DNA of 64,000 nucleotides from Cololabis saira. Taxonomy: Eukaryota; Chordata; Actinopteri; Beloniformes; Belonidae. The position numbers and the translations under genes were made by a program. Under the pieces are notes generated by a model. That model searched no databases. It was given only the letters and a program-made list of their open reading frames with translations, and was not told the DNA's origin. Numbering within the stretch: the first letter of the stretch is position 1; each line of letters starts with the position of its first letter. The stretch covers positions 9,092,625 to 9,156,624 of the forward strand of contig NC_084599.1 of assembly GCF_033807715.1 (NCBI RefSeq), read 5' to 3'. Shown here piece after piece: positions 49,092 through 61,800 of this stretch.

Positions 49092-51205
49092 CCCATTGCC
49101 AGGTCTTAACACGGAAGTATGAGGGAGCCTGCCTAGACTTGGGTTATTTTGCTTGTAGCGGAGTCAGAAATCACAGTGAATCAGTTTTTTTTCATCTTAG
49201 CTTTCAGTATCTCTTAATGTGCTGCTCATCGGGCTGAGCTGATATTTCTCTCTCTGATTTCTTTGTGTTTTTCAATGAGACGTTTTTTTTTGTTCTGTTT
49301 TTCGTTTATGTCTTTGTGCTTCTGTAATACTCTGAATATCCCTGTAAAACTCACCTTCTCTTCTTTCAGAAATCATTAGAATTTTCTCTCCAGCGCAAAC
49401 GCTAACAGCGTTACGGTAGTCTGAAATGTTGGCGGCCCCGCGGTGAATCAAGGGTTAAAATCAGATAAACAACAACAGATGATGGATTACACATATCTAT
49501 ATAAAACATATGCATTTGAAAAAATTGATCATGACCTTTGACACGGAAAGCTCACATCCAGATTACAAACTTCTCGGCCTTCTAGTTTTCATTTTAAAGG
49601 ATTAAAAGCAGCCTTCAATCTCTTGTTGGTTTTTCCTTTTCCTCTGCTGCTCTGCAGCAAACACTTGTCTTGTGCCATTTTATCATCAACCTTGTACAAT
49701 AATAAAAAATAAAAAAAATCAGCCACATTGCAAGTCTCACTTTCACAGGCAGATTTTATTGTACTTTCACTCTGATGAATTAACCGCATTTGTTAAGTAA
49801 CATGATTTAACAATATCCTATTTTAGAGTGATTATTTCTGCTCTCTGCACTATTTCATCGGTTCCTCCTTGCAAGTCGCTTTCTAAGGAGGTTTGTAATT
49901 TTGTCGACGTGATTTAACGGAAAATTAGGAAATCATTGAAAAGCCTGTGTGTTATAAACTGGATTAGTGCATGTTCAACTCTTTCAAGGGGTCTCGAAGC
50001 CCAGACCCTCAAAGATGGGGTGCAGAGACACATTTATTTAGGGAAGTGAACCCCACATTCATTATCTCTGGGTGTTTTTTTGCTGAATGGATTGTGGTGG
50101 CGGAGAGCCGCAATTGCAGTTTCAAAGGTCAAATGCACCCAGTTCCTACGTGTTTGGAAATACTGTTTTCCATGCGAGGAAAAAAACAGTTTTGTTCTCA
50201 GAAGGTTTGTTCTCAGTTCTTTTTCCAGGAGCAGACATATCAGCAAGTTCAGCGTAAGGTCAGAAACAGAATTATTAAGAGGAAGTTTCATCTCAGACTC
50301 CACTGGTCTCATTTATCATGTTCATTGTTAAAGTGCAATTAAAAAAGTCTGAGTACGTATGGACCGTTTGGAAAGATCAGCAGGACGCCTCTTCACTCTA
50401 AAAATATTCTTGACAGACATTTGGTCAGGCACCGTGGTATATTATTGAGATTGATTGCCTAAGCAATCAAGTAATGTTTCATTATTAATACAATTATTTA
50501 AAGCTTTAACAGTGAGTATAAAGAATTTGTAGGAAGAAGACATGGGAAGTCATTTTTATTTTTCCTATTTGACTACAGATTGTGTCAAATGAGTGGTAGT
50601 GTAACAATGAAAGTCATTTGCCCTCATCATTTATATCCAACATCCATTCAGAGAATCAAGGCCGTTACATATAAGACCTCATGAAAGCGCGATAAAATTT
50701 TAATTAAACAGTTTTGACATTTTGCCTGAAAACCGCAGTTTCTTCAACTAATAGTTTAAGAAATATTTAAGTGCTGAGGAATTACATAGTTTAACGTCGT
50801 ACTTCTGTTGGCATCTGCATGCTGCAAAGGACACATTTTCAATAATATCAAAGTTCTCTTTCATTCTGAATGAAACTATTTTTGTGTCATCCAATCTCTT
50901 ATTGACACTGCATATTCCTCCACGTGGCCCAGAAAACCAGATAAATGGGTACAAAAGCAGACATTCCCTCATGTCACAATTAGGAGCTTCTCTAAGGTCA
51001 GGTCAGGCTTCAGGCCGAGCTGCAATATTGAAAATCAAATCGACTATAAAGATTGAACCTGGGCCAGATGTGAGGAAGGTCACCGGAGTGTCACCAGGTC
51101 CGGAGAAAGCCTGGCCAAGCAGCGTGCAAGCGGGGACATCTAGGCCTCAGGGCTGTCTGGAAGGGACACACGTTCACCTGTGATGGGATTGAACCGCAGG
51201 CTGAA

Positions 51206-51213
51206 GTGTGTGT

Positions 51214-51250
<37 letters not shown>

Positions 51251-51274
51251 TGTGTGTCTGTGTGTGTGTGTGTG
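51206..51274 (+). repeat. (GT)n repeat with CT interruptions
   Basis: GT run interrupted three times by CTGT. It lies 670 bases before exon D. Confidence 0.95.
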
Positions 51275-51941
51275 GCAGTTTTCTGAGACTCTAAAGATGA
51301 TTGGCAGAAAATGTCAAACAAAACACGTCAGCGCTGTACAAACGCACAGCAGGCAGATGTCAGACGCTGCATGATGAGGAGGAGGGCAGGCTTACAGGGA
51401 AAGGAACGAAGATGTATTTTCAGAGAGTTATGTCATCTTTTCTGAATCTATTTCAGATTAAACCCCAGCAGCACGCTCACCTGAAGTGTCATTGTGCTCA
51501 GAAGGCCTCTAAATACCCGTCTTTTGACCTATCACCCAAACGCACGGGGCTTAAAGAGCAGATTTCTCCTAACGTCTGCCTCTTCTTTTTCCTTGACTGT
51601 CGTTATTTTTCACCCAAGGATTACGCAGGTTGCAGGGTTATTCTTTCTGTTTTTTCTTTCCTCCTTTGTCTCGCCACATACATGCGTTGCACAGAAGCAA
51701 CCTTCTGGGCCGTGCACCAGTGGGGCCCGAGCCAGGGTCAGACATCTCTGAGGAGTGAGGCGAACTGAGAATCACCCACGGCATTTTAACGCGCTGTGTT
51801 CTGTTTCACCTTGAAACCACGCTTCATCTTTGTACATTCAGGACGGGTTTCTGCACATGGTGAAGTTTCAGCCCGATACAGGTGTGAAGCAACACACTCA
51901 GTGTCCTGGCCTTGTTGTTTATGTGTTTGTCTGCTCCTCAG

Positions 51942-52038
51942 GGCGGCGCTCCCGGGGCTCACCCAGAGGATGAACTGGAGCGCCTGACCAAGAAGATGCT
52001 GTTTGATATGGACAACCCTCCGTCTGAGGAATATTTCG
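51942..52038 (+). CDS. lpp: LPP internal coding exon D (pre-LIM linker exon)
   Basis: This 97-base exon starts in phase 0 after CTGCTCCTCAG and ends one base into a codon before GTAAGAG. The 32 whole codons start with Gly-Gly-Ala and include PEDELERLTKKMLFDMDN, then P-P-S-E-E-Y-F. The final base is the first of the Gly that in the family precedes the Cys-x2-Cys of LIM domain 1. The acidic/basic helix PEDELE-LTKKML is a hallmark of LPP/TRIP6/zyxin proteins immediately N-terminal to the LIM region; the exact wording (MLFDMDNPP) is closest to LPP. I checked downstream to the window end for an exon with the Cys/His spacing of LIM1 and saw none, so the next intron exceeds about 12 kb. Confidence 0.95.
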
Positions 52039-53394
52039 GTAAGAGACAGCTCATCTTCCCCTTTTTTTAAATCACAAACCACAGGCATAAATGATAAAAT
52101 CACTTTGAATGTTAAATTAGCTGCTATACTGTATGTCTTGAATTTGGTAAGACTGTGGGTGTCCATGGTCAGGTCTCTTAACTGTACCTATCACCTATTT
52201 AACTACACACAGTCCCTTTTTATTCATTTATTTATTATTTGGCTGGGAAGGGCCTTTTTATCCCCACACTCTTTGTACGAACACTGGGTTTTCTTTCTAA
52301 AGTAGAAAAGTTTTGACTCAAACTTTTTTTTTTTTTACCTGAGTCAACATATGATTTAAAAGTCAAAGAGTCCTTAATTAAAGCACCCTGGTATTTTCTA
52401 CCACAAACATTATGTTTGTCAACTTGCTTGCTGTCTGGACACTTATTAGTTCTACATTGTCAGTCTGATGTTCCCTGATACTGATTCGGTGCAACTGAAT
52501 GGATTGTTATTTCAAGTTGACATTGCTCAGCTGCAGTTTCAGGAATCGAGCAACACAAAGTAAAAGCAGTTCAGTATGTTTCTACATCTGTCATTTAAGA
52601 GCTTTACCTGAGCTTCTGTCTAACTCTAAAGGGAGGCCAGTGCAGCCCTTTACGCTGTCTGGCTATTCATTTATTCTCCTGTAGAGGATATTTAAGTTGG
52701 GTTTTTCTTTTTCTTTTAAAATGGTTGTTTAATGTCACGTCTACAGACAAGATTCTATTCATAACAACTGAACTTTGAATTACAGGCATTATTTATATCA
52801 GTGAAATACTGGAAATACTGGAGGCAACCACCAGAACCACCCCGCTTAGAGAGTTTTTGCTAAATTGCCAACATGAGGGACACAAAATAATTCCTGTAAT
52901 GTGAGAAAGAGGAACTAAGAAAAGTGAAACAGAGTTCAGAGTGTTTGTAGTTGCTGGAAACTGTAACAGTTACTTATGCAACAAAAACTAGATAAGCAGA
53001 GAAAATGTCCCAAGACAACCTAACAGACGGTTTGACTCATTACATGGGCATAAAACTATCTAGTTGTGAAACAATAATACCAGCAGATCCTCCGTCATGC
53101 TAATAAATGCTATTAAATGAAAAAATCAACACATGGAAAAATAGTGAACCGTTACATCTTTTTAAAGTTTTTGTAAAAAAAATGCTCCAGAAACATAAAT
53201 AAGGCATTTTTTTAACAATGCATTAAGTTTTTTTCATTTAAAAAGTATCATATTTTCTGTTATCTGCCGTGATCAAGTGTTTGAGTCTGTGACACTGCTG
53301 GCAATCAACCTATAACTTGGACATGTTTGCACAAATAGCCACATGGTTGGACAAATACAACATCCCTAACTTTGTTTTAAATCAGGAAGCACCT

Positions 53395-53429
53395 ACAATT
53401 TCCCAGCTAGGGATAAATAAAGTATATAA
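53395..53429 (+). repeat. LINE/SINE 3' tail, + orientation
   Basis: ATTTCCCAGCTAGGGATAAA followed by TAAAGTATATAAT matches the hairpin-plus-ATAAAGTAT tail of fish LINEs, and runs directly into the AAT microsatellite, which is its likely simple-repeat tail. Confidence 0.6.
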
Positions 53430-53444
53430 TAATTAATAATAATA

Positions 53445-53487
<43 letters not shown>
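53430..53487 (+). repeat. (AAT)n microsatellite
   Basis: About 15 AAT units, pure from about 53446. It is shared by a LINE tail on its left and an opposite L2-like tail on its right. Confidence 0.95.
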
Positions 53488-53488
<1 letters not shown>

Positions 53489-53535
53489 ATTTTATTTATA
53501 GAGCACTTTTAAAAGATCTCAAAAACGCACATATT
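53488..53535 (-). repeat. L2-like LINE 3' tail, - orientation
   Basis: On the minus strand TTTTAAAAGTGCTCTATAAA followed by TAAAATGT(ATT)n is the standard L2-type 3' end. A second similar minus-strand tail (AAAGCGCTATGTAAATA) is at 53877-53893. Confidence 0.65.
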
Positions 53536-53656
53536 TATCTATCATGGTAAACCTTCAGGTTAGGGGAAAAAAACACATCAGCTTTGTTTATTGGAGTGTT
53601 ATGATGACTTAGATTCATCAAATTGTGCATTTCCTTTTCTTTTTCAATACCATATT

Positions 53657-53871
53657 CAGGGGTGCACACAAGCCGGTACTTGAGGGCCAGTCTACTGCAT
53701 GATTTGGATGTTTCCCTGCTTCAACATTAATTGGTTTGGTCACCAACAGTTGTGACAGAGTTGTGTAGATCTTGATGACATGCTGATGACAGCCAGCAAT
53801 TAGAATCAGGTGTGCAAGGAAACATCTAAAATGTGCTGTGGACCCCTCGAGTACCAGCTCGTGCAGCCCTG
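53657..53871. mobile_element. Small hAT-type MITE, 215 bp
   Basis: CAGGGGTGCACACAAGCCGG at the left and, on the reverse complement, CAGGGCTGCACGAGCTGG at the right, followed inside on both sides by GTACT(C/T)GAGGG. The 8-bp flanks are ACCATATT and ACTATATT, one mismatch apart. No coding capacity. The family is one I recognise as abundant in fish. Confidence 0.8.
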
Positions 53872-56800
53872 ACTATATTTACATAGCGCTTTAGTAGGCT
53901 TTCTGAACAACATCCACCTATCTACTCACACCTTCATACAGCCCCCTCTTAGTCTACAAGGTACAGTCACACAGCGATAAACACTTGAATCCTCCTCACT
54001 GCGGCCTTATTATCAGACCAAGCAACAGGATGTCGTCCTTGTCCATGTGTTTAGTCCACCGGGGAGCTTTGAAACTCTCATTGAGTCTTTTGTCGGTGCT
54101 AAAATGAAAGTAATTGGTGCTGTGCATGTGGTCTCTGCTGGAAGAGACGCTAACATGACAACAGTCACTTCAAATCAAAGCCCATCATCAGTGCTCGGGG
54201 AGAAGTGGCTGGAAATAAGACCTGATTCATTGGTGACAATTTATGTTTCTCTCTGTAACAACAGAGAGAAAATACTCTTTTTTTTGTATACCTTCCACAT
54301 GTACAGTTATATAAGCATTAGCACGCACGTGTCTGACATTCAAGAATGACATTTCTGTGCTACCAGATCTCATGACTAAATAAATAATTGTCATGGGTTC
54401 CTGGATTAATCCGCCAGTGACCCACAAAGTTATGCATGACCAGAACATCGTTTTTAGAAAGTGGCTCCAGTTGCAGGTGTGACTGATACAGGTGAGATGT
54501 GACCCCTTTTTGTTAGCCCTCATCCCCTGATCACAGCTATTTCTAATGAGAATAAAAAATGCAATAAAGGCAAATTGACAAATACAGTCAGACGTGCAGA
54601 TTGTGTGTCTTGTGGGATTGTTCACCTTTTTATTTCTTCAAAATCTCTTTCTTTTACCCCGTGAAGCAGTTGATATTTAATTTTCCTCTCATATAAGAGA
54701 GAGACAGGGAGAGAGAAAGAGGGGAAAAAAAACTGCCAGGATTAAACAAAATACCAATTTTAATACTATTTTGCAAAATAGGATTCAGAAGGCAAGGTTT
54801 CTCTGTATTTATATTTAATTTCTATTTTTCCGCCCTCTGCACCCTCAGCTGCCAGTGAGTGCCAGCCCTCTGCTGCTCTCTCTTCTTTAGCCTTTAATCC
54901 CCTTTGCCCTGGAATTAATTCCCATGCCCATTAGATACCTCATTCAGCGCATTCAGCGGGACTCTGGAGCGGGCTTTATATCAGCACATAATCACACAGC
55001 ACACCACCATGGCATGTGTAGGTGTATTATAGCTACAGGGACGTGTATTTAACTGGTATTAAGGGATATTCGGCATCACGTTGGTGCGCGCTGATGTAAA
55101 GACCTTAATTGGTTCGCATTAGACATAGGTCAAATGGATCTCTTGGCTTAAACAAAGTGTAGTCATTTTCCAGAGGAATGGCCTTGTTGGCCTAATTTCT
55201 GGTGTTATATGTATACAACACAGACTTGGCGTGAACTCTGAGCGCTGCTATACCGTTGCACGCAGATGTTTGCCAGCTATAAGGCTGTCTGGTTGGTGGA
55301 GCAAGGTAATGGGAGTTGAAAAATGGGTCACATGTAATCTGGCGTAGCCGGAGCAAGTTGGAGATGGCCCGCGCATCCCTGGCCGGCCGCGGCGGGGCTG
55401 TGGCGGGGCTGCCGTCGGAGCGCGGGGGTGAGGGAGGGTCATCTCGTGGTTAGACAAGGCAACAGCCGAATTAACCGGGAGGAGGGAAGCGAGCGGGAGC
55501 AGCAGTCGACGGCTGAGGTGACTGCTGGGACTCATTAGTTCTAGAGTTCAAGCGCAGGCACACGCTGCTCTGCAAGTCCACAGAGGCCTGCTCCTCCCCC
55601 GCTGAATAATGTACATAAAGTCACCACAGTTATGTTAAGATTAACTTCAGTCCAGCATGTTTCTCACTGTATACTCAGGCCTGTGGGAAAAGCGGTCCCA
55701 GAGCATGAAACTTTTGTAATTACAAAGAATCTGATGGCACACAGGCCTCTTCTGTTTTTGAGTAGGTTCAGGGGAAAAAAGGGCTAGCAGTTGTTGAGAC
55801 CCTAAGGCTAGTAATTAACAAGATTAATCAAAGTGGGGCTGCGATCTCTAGCACACTACTGGACTGGATCATTGTCTTCCTGTTGCAAAGTTTTATTGGT
55901 GTCACTAATGTCTTTGATGAGCTGCTAATCTGCAGCAGCCGTGGTGAGCAGTCTGTGGTCCGGAGGGTGTTAATTGAATTGAATTAACATTACACTCTTG
56001 CTTCTACGAGGAAACTTTTCTTTTAACTCGGTGCTGCTTTTCTTCCTTACACATCAGCAGCTCTTCTGCAACAGCTGCCGCCCAACAATTAACACTGAGC
56101 AAATTTTGTAAGACTTTGTGGCAACAAAAAAAAAAAAAGCAGAGAGAAAACAAACAGTTTGCAAAATTCAAAGGCTCCCTAAGCTTTAAAAGAAAAATAA
56201 AAACCTGAAAATGGTGTACTATAAAAGTCTTTTCTTGTGAGAAACCCGGTCTGCAAGCCAGAAATTCTCCCTGTGATTGAAGCTTCTTTGAAAAGCAACT
56301 GATTAGTCCTGATTTAGAGTTCCAGATTAGATTTGAGTAATCTGAAAGAGCCTTTTCTCCAAATGTCATCATCCGTCATATTTAATCCACTTAGGTTGTG
56401 CGTAGGTGTACTGTGTTTGTGGCAATCTAATAAGACACAGCTACTCAGCATGCAGTACAGATGCCTTGGCATTTGTGCATCAGAGAAACTTACAATATTT
56501 TGTCATCGCTACATTTCTGTCAACCAAAACCAGGACATAAAGCTGAATAATTGAAAGGATGAGAGGCTTTGCATTATTTACAATTAGTGATGATGATACT
56601 TATGCAGTGTAGTTGGTTCTGCTGCAGAGAATGATTTTTTTATTTCCCCTTTCAGTGCCAAAAAGCAAGTTGAGAATTCCTCCATGCGATCACCAACTTT
56701 TAGCGTCGTACTGTACAGAGCCGAATTATGATGGATTTGAAATCTTAATAGCCAATAAATATTTATACAGACGTTTTCCAGAGAGATTTTAGGCGGTGGC

Positions 56801-58656
56801 ATTAATGTTATTAACAGATGTTAGCGAGGCAGTCAGTGGAAATTACCGGATCCATGCGGTTGCGCTGCGCTCCACGCAGGACGCTGAGCTGTCGTGAAAG
56901 CCGTTCCTCCCATACTGAGCTGGCCTTTGTCATGAGAAGAGTCACAGAAGAAAAGGCAGGCTTCGGCTTCCTTTTTTTATTTTTTTTATTCCTCTTAGAA
57001 TGTCAGCTGGAGAATCCCTCATAATTTACAAGACGCATCACATGAAAACTTGATGAGGACTCTTGGAAGAGAAACAAATGGCGCTGTAGCTCCACTACAG
57101 GCCAGAGGAGTGGGAGCGTCAGCCAGGGTAATTAGGTCAGGAAAAGTTGAGCCCCACACGTTGCGCTCTTGTGGAGCTGCTTGTAATTCTTCATAAGACG
57201 AGTGAACATCACAACTCATTGTATTAATAGACTTCCCGTTTAGACAGCTTTGTGTGTTGTCTAAGATACTCTGCTGGAATTAATTTGCATTTTACTGAGG
57301 TCGCCCTCAGCGGTCTCCCGGGAGTTTCCTTCATGATGCGCCTCTACATGTCATAAGAAAGTGGAATGCATGTCAAAGTGAAAACCTTGTTGCCGCCGAA
57401 AAAAATAAAATACTCCAACCCCCTTCCCCTCCTCAACCCCCTCCTCAGCTCCACCTCTACAGCTTTAAATGCCTTTGGCCAACCTTCCCCCCTGTCAGAT
57501 TAGCTGTTTTCACTGGCTGTATCAAGGTGTGGTGACATTATATTAATATTCATTAAGCCCTTTCATTTTTTGGGTTTTAATTTAATCAAACCGTTCTTTC
57601 GATACTTTTGGGGCAACTACTTTTTAGTAAAAGCCACTCAACACACTGTAAAATGATCTCACCTAGATTCTTCTTCAACATCAGAACGGTGTTTCCCCTT
57701 GAATTCAGAAGATGTGTTGGATGCAATCTATCTTTGGTGCTTTCAAAGATTCGGGGAGTCTTTTGTCCCCCTCTATAACTATCAAAGAAATTCATCACAG
57801 AGCGGAGCAGACTGCACTTAAAAGTGTGTGTAATCCACTGAGATACCAGTCGGCCGACTACTGGCTGGAATGTGGGCTTGGAGTGTGGGTGCAAAAGGGA
57901 ATGACGGACAGCTGGTTTGCAGTTCAGAAATGAGCTTTTCTCTTTTATTTTCCAACTTTTCATAACAGTGCCAAACAATCAGCCTAACAGGAGAGGCCAG
58001 GGGGCCGCCTTGTCCTTGCAACCAAAAAATCCCATCTCTCGGCAGCAGTGACCTGCCCCCTTTGTTAGGTTCAGGAGCAGGCAGCAGACGACCATCACAC
58101 ACACCCATCTACAAATATAGTCCCAAAAATATTCAAATGATAATGACACATTAACAGCTATGTAATTCAGTAAATAGTTAGTGGCCTGATTTGCTGATTG
58201 AAGTTATCTTTCATGGACATCCAGGTAGAAAAAATAAAAAATGCTCAAAATCAAGACATTAATACTTGCAGTTTATTTGTTTATGGATGAATGGATTTAT
58301 TTATACTTAGTATTATGCAGTTATACAGAACATTCTGTTGTGGTCGGTCCTTAACGAAAGAGCCGACCCAAGTGGCCTTTGCGCTGCGCTCCTTGCATCG
58401 GTCGTGTTTGGATGCAAGTGAGACTTTCTCGACGTACCATGGCAATTCATTTCAAATCGACAGTACATGCAAATAACTTTAGTCTCGTCCAGCGAACCAT
58501 CTGAGCATCTTTTTGAAAGTGAACTAACCTTTCAAAAGTCACTTTTCATTCTTCATCTTTCAGTTCACCATACTTTTCCTCCAGCTACAGGTTTTTTTTT
58601 TTATCCTGCGCGAAAATCGCGCATTAAAAAAATTGCCGGCTTTAAGAGGACGTTAA

Positions 58657-58682
58657 GTTAACGCGTTAACTTTGACAGCCTA

Positions 58683-58683
<1 letters not shown>
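58657..58683. mobile_element. Right end of a hAT-type element
   Basis: AGTTAACGCGTTAACTTTGA followed by CAGCCTA resembles the end of a hAT family whose other end begins TAGGGCTGTCAAA. I could not find the matching left end, so only this terminus is claimed. A TATG microsatellite starts right after it. Confidence 0.5.
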
Positions 58684-58715
<32 letters not shown>

Positions 58716-58743
58716 TGTATGTATGTATGTATGTATGTGTGTA

Positions 58744-58809
<66 letters not shown>
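58684..58809 (+). repeat. Compound (TATG)n(TA)n microsatellite
   Basis: About 13 TATG units, a GTGTATATATGTG bridge, then about 30 TA units to 58809. It resembles in structure the compound repeat at 11641-11750. Confidence 0.96.
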
Positions 58810-58814
<5 letters not shown>

Positions 58815-61800
58815 TTAAGTGTTAGTAATTTATGTACAGTCCAGTACCTGGATTATACACCTTTAGACGCACTTTTATTAAACCAAACATGTAATCACCA
58901 TGGCAGGTGTTGCATTTATCGGGTTGTAATGAACTTTGCAAACCTTGCTTTGAAGTGCATTTAGATGGCTTTGTTGTGAAGTGGAGTTCTGCTGATCAGG
59001 GGAACTGAACTGATATTTACCTCATGCAGGTTTCCTCCAATCACAGCGGCTGTGTGTTGACTTTCCAGCGGTGTCGTGTGCTGCTCGTGTCTATGTATGT
59101 TCCAGCAGTCTCTAAGCGAGAGAAGCACAATGCTGCTGGAAGGAGGTCATGGGCCACCCGGGGGGAGGCCAGCACACAAGGCAGTCTGGTGACATGGCAA
59201 CTTGTCTTAAGCCTAAGCACCGCTATACCACCTACAGTGGATTATAATGTACGACTGCAAAGGGCTGAATTATACAACATAATACCCGCGGATGATCCAT
59301 CATAGCTGCCTTTTATAAGAAAAATCCAGTGTGTATGTCAGTGTGTAGCTGCGGATTTGACTTCTAAGAGTCCTTTTCTCTTGGAAATAATATGAAATGC
59401 TTTGAATTTTAATCTACAAATTTGCCAGATTTAGGAAATTCTGCAAAAACCTCCATCTTGTTTTGTTTAAACTGCCTACATTTCAGTTCTTTTATGAATG
59501 AGACTGTTGTAGGTTTTCTGCTATGTCATCATCTCGCTTCTAATTGGTCCTGTGGCGTTTTCAATACTTAATCATATTTGTTCCTATTTTGAGCGTGAGG
59601 CCAGCCTCGCGGCACGTGGAGCAGCTTTCGGTGGACGTTCCGGGTCCTCCACTGTTTTCCCTTTCCCTCTCATCATCTCCGGTGCCGCTGACCCCGCCGC
59701 GCTGCTTTCTAGTTTCTCAGCCCATGCCGTGTGCCAGCGTGGGGCTTCTCTTCTCAGCGACAGAAGCCCAGCTTTTTGGCAGCGGTTCACGTGAGGTGAC
59801 CGCCCCTTTATCCCCACCCCTCCTCTGCCACCCTCCCCTCGTCCTCCCCTTCCTCCCCCGCCAGGCTCGGTGCTTGCTGCCCTGCCTCGTTGAGACAGCT
59901 CCACTGAGGCTTGCAAGATCAGCTGCCATGCGAGCCCAGCTGAGGCTTCCGGGCACTCACGTTGCTTAGATTTTATTTGTGAGAGAGCGTTTGACCACAG
60001 AAATGAGTTGGCACGCTCATGCACGCCACTGCAGCCGTACGGGTGCACATGGATAAACAGCAGATAAACACAGGGGCAGCTGGTCCCACACGCACGACTT
60101 CAGACACACTTACCTGTCCCTGCTTTGCTCCCAGTCTCCGCTTCACCTACCCTCGCCGGGGCCCGGGCACTCCCTGGCATCCCTCCACATCGTTCTCTTG
60201 CCAACCTGCTCTTAAAACATGTAACTTACACTGGGTCCCTCTTTGCTCGGCACCCTTGGGCCCTGACGGGCCGCGCTGTAATGCTCAGTGGCACAGACTC
60301 GCCTATCATCCGTCCTCTCCTCCGTCGCTGCAGCAGGACTTCTCAATGCTATTTGCTGACACGGGGAATGAGATCAACATCTGGGGTTACAGAAGAGGCA
60401 TCCAGAGATTGAAATGCAGCAGCGGCAGCCGTTTCTCCCGTCATTCCTCGGTGACTGAGGGCTACATCGTTCCCAGGCTGTGCAGAGGATGATCCGAAGC
60501 TACAATGCAGATGAACCTGGAGGGGTCGGGGATGAAACTATGCACAAATTGTGGCCCGTGGCCCGTCATTGACTGGCGGTTACACTCCTAATGTGTTTAG
60601 CAGACTTTTCTTCTTGCTCTTCACTCACTGACCATCTATTTATGTATTTAATTAGGTGTGATGAATTTATCACATCGTTGTTCTTTATTCAGTTTAACCT
60701 CCTATAACTGGTAATTATTGTCGTTTTGGTTTGAAAACAATCATCACTGAGGCAGCAAGATAATTATTTGTTACCATAATTGTATTAGGTACGGTTAATT
60801 TTTTTTTTCTTATATCAGTGTTTGAACATATTTTGTGCTACAAGCACAGAACTTTGTTTGAAATCCCAAAATGGATTTTTCTGGTTCTTTTATTAGTTTT
60901 GGATACAAGCTGCAGTTGCTTGCTTTGCCTTTGGGGTTTGAAAGGGTTTCACCAGCAGAGTTGTATCCTTTAGTAACATAGTGTGAAAAGTTTGGTCTCC
61001 TACAAAAAAAAAAAAAAAAAAAGTTCCCTGCGATCCTTCTTTACATGCGCGATCTTTGATTTTTGACGATGTAAGATCAAATTGAGCTGCAAGTGTGCTC
61101 CCTCTCTGCCTTTCATGCCGCCTCAATATCACGGCATGAAAAACAAAGAAGGCAAAGACTGAAAGAAATCTGAAGCATTCTGCCACTCAACATCCCCCAA
61201 TCCCAAACAACAGTGTCTCACTGCCACTACAAATACATTAGAAATCAATTATTTATGGAACAGAGTCAGGGCCTCTTTAATCTTTTCCTTTTATCCAATT
61301 AAATTGTCTAACCATTCTAAGCCTCTACAGCTCACAGGGAATGTGCTTCTTTAAAAAAAAATGGAAGAAGAAAAGATTTTTCTCTTCAGTCCTCCTTTTG
61401 ACTTTCGATGTAACAGAGAAGAGACACTTCTGAGGCTTGAAGAATGAAAGCAAAGAAAGTGAGTAAAGTGTAAATGAACTCCCCCTCCCACCCCGTCACC
61501 ATTGCATTGGTTCTACAGGAAGTATTTGAAGTTTTGATATCAAGACTCTGGTTCCATTCCCCGCGCAAAGGGACGCGAGGGAGCGGTGAGGCCTTTCATG
61601 ATTCCTTTATGCCCAGCTGAAATAGTTCGAAAGTATTTGGGATCATCTCCACAGGGGTAAATACATTGCTGCTTCAATTGCTGTCCTGTATTATTCAGCG
61701 GGCCAATTGAAGTCGTGTCTCGAAATTGAAAATGCTTCATTTCCAACGCAGACCTGCGAAATTATTGATGTGAAGAATGGTAAAACACTCGGCACTGCTC

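Noticed and set aside
59544..60492. Two consecutive + strand open frames of 141 and 157 codons
   Set aside because: They lie in a C-rich patch that lowers stop frequency; the residues (Ser/Pro/Leu/Arg-rich) look like random translation, and the other frames are open too.
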